Of a stretch of 7,247 nt of DNA, positions 6,630-7,247 are shown one piece after another (position 1 is the stretch's first letter; each line of letters begins with the position of its first letter). The notes beneath the pieces are model-generated. The model made no database searches. It saw only the letters and a program-made list of their open reading frames with translations, and had not been told where the DNA came from. The stretch lies in NCBI GenBank assembly GCA_946478975.1, contig CAMLEO010000331.1:1-7247 (forward strand), written 5' to 3'. Source of the stretch: an uncultured Steroidobacter sp. (GTDB taxonomy: Bacteria > Pseudomonadota > Gammaproteobacteria > Steroidobacterales > Steroidobacteraceae). The position numbers and the translations under genes were made by a program.

Positions 6630-7247
6630 TGTCGTACAGCACGTGCGGCTTCCTGGCGAACGAGCGCACTTCGGCGATGCCCATTTCCTTGAACTGCTTG
6701 TGGGCGACGGCGAGCACGACGGCGTCGTAGGTGCCTTTTTTCGGCGAGCGGATCGGCTTGATGCCGTACTCGTGCTCGCACTCCTCGGCATCGATCCAGG
6801 GATCGAACACGTCGACCTTGGCGCCGTATTTCTTCAGCTCGGCGACCACGTCGGCGACCTTGGAATTGCGCAGGTCCGGGCAGTTCTCCTTGAACGTCAG
6901 GCCCATCATCAGGATGCGCGAGCCTTTGACGTGGATGCGCTTCTTGATCATCAGCTGCGCGATGCGCTCGGCGACGTAGATCGCCATGTTGTCGTTGATG
7001 CGGCGGCCGGCCAGGATCATCTCCGGGTGATAGCCGATCTCCTGCGCCTTGTGCGTCAGGTAATAAGGATCGACGCCGATGCAGTGGCCGCCGACCAGGC
7101 CGGGGCGGAACGGCAGGAAGTTCCACTTGGTGCCGGCCGCTTCCAGCACTTCTTCGGTATCGATGCCGAGGCGATTGAAGATCAGCGCCAGCTCGTTGAT
7201 CAGCGCGATGTTCACGTCGCGCTGCGTGTTCTCGATCACCTTGGCGG
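6586..7247 (-). CDS. tviB: UDP-sugar 6-dehydrogenase, TviB/WbpO type (UDP-N-acetylhexosamine dehydrogenase), N-terminus cut by window edge
   Basis: About 219 C-terminal residues of a nucleotide-sugar dehydrogenase are visible, roughly half of a protein that is usually 420-430 residues. These enzymes oxidise C6 of a UDP-hexose twice with NAD to give a uronic acid. The middle domain shows [18 protein letters not shown], and the active-site motif [17 protein letters not shown] has its catalytic Cys codon at 7083-7081. The UDP-binding C-terminal domain shows [16 protein letters not shown] with its conserved Arg. [18 protein letters not shown] and [15 protein letters not shown] resemble the Vi-antigen TviB (VipA) and WbpO branch, which acts on UDP-GlcNAc or UDP-GalNAc, rather than classic UDP-glucose dehydrogenase. 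That placement is from memory of the families. The reading frame continues past 7239 to the window edge, so the GTG there is internal. The 3' end overlaps the plus-strand four-helix-bundle gene by 44 bp. Confidence 0.87.
   Translation of the reverse strand, partial: AKVIENTQRDVNIALINELALIFNRLGIDTEEVLEAAGTKWNFLPFRPGLVGGHCIGVDPYYLTHKAQEIGYHPEMILAGRRINDNMAIYVAERIAQLMIKKRIHVKGSRILMMGLTFKENCPDLRNSKVADVVAELKKYGAKVDVFDPWIDAEECEHEYGIKPIRSPKKGTYDAVVLAVAHKQFKEMGIAEVRSFARKPHVLYDIKYVFEADEVDGRL

Overview
The window is GC-rich bacterial DNA with strong G/C bias at third codon positions. That bias produces long open shadows opposite the real genes. The gene content is a cell-surface polysaccharide (capsule, exopolysaccharide or O-antigen) locus of a Gram-negative bacterium, shown by an outer-membrane polysaccharide export (OPX/Wza-like) protein together with nucleotide-sugar enzymes. 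A high-GC proteobacterium fits best. A short REP-like motif (TGTAGGAGCG...) would suit a gammaproteobacterium of the Pseudomonas/Xanthomonad kind, but this is only a hint.

Six of seven genes lie on the minus strand and read right to left. In transcription order they are: the C-terminal half of a TviB/WbpO-type UDP-sugar 6-dehydrogenase (window edge to 6586); a CapI-type UDP-glucuronate 4-epimerase (6113-5106); glucose-6-phosphate isomerase pgi (5027-3381); GDP-mannose 4,6-dehydratase gmd (3358-2270, GTG start); GDP-L-fucose synthase fcl (2277-1336, overlapping gmd by 8 bp); and, after a 142-bp gap, the N-terminal 397 codons of a large OPX protein (1193 to the left edge). The only plus-strand gene, 6192-6629, encodes a small four-helix-bundle protein of the 23S-rRNA-IVS/S23 family. 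It sits antisense between the dehydrogenase and the epimerase and overlaps the dehydrogenase tail to tail by 44 bp.

Functionally this is a precursor-supply block plus the exit channel. Pgi balances glucose-6-P and fructose-6-P, the branch point towards GDP-mannose. Gmd and Fcl turn GDP-mannose into GDP-L-fucose. The dehydrogenase and epimerase make acidic UDP-sugars of the uronic or N-acetyl-uronic type. The OPX protein carries the finished polymer through the outer membrane. No glycosyltransferase, polymerase, flippase, chain-length regulator or GDP-mannose synthesis gene lies inside the window; they are presumably outside it. The predicted polymer would contain L-fucose and an acidic sugar (inference).

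There are no RNA genes, insertion sequences, CRISPR arrays or prophage genes that I can see. No clearly new multi-gene system is visible. The least explained element is the antisense four-helix-bundle gene, together with a perfect 9-bp-stem hairpin at its 3' end, just past the dehydrogenase stop codon.
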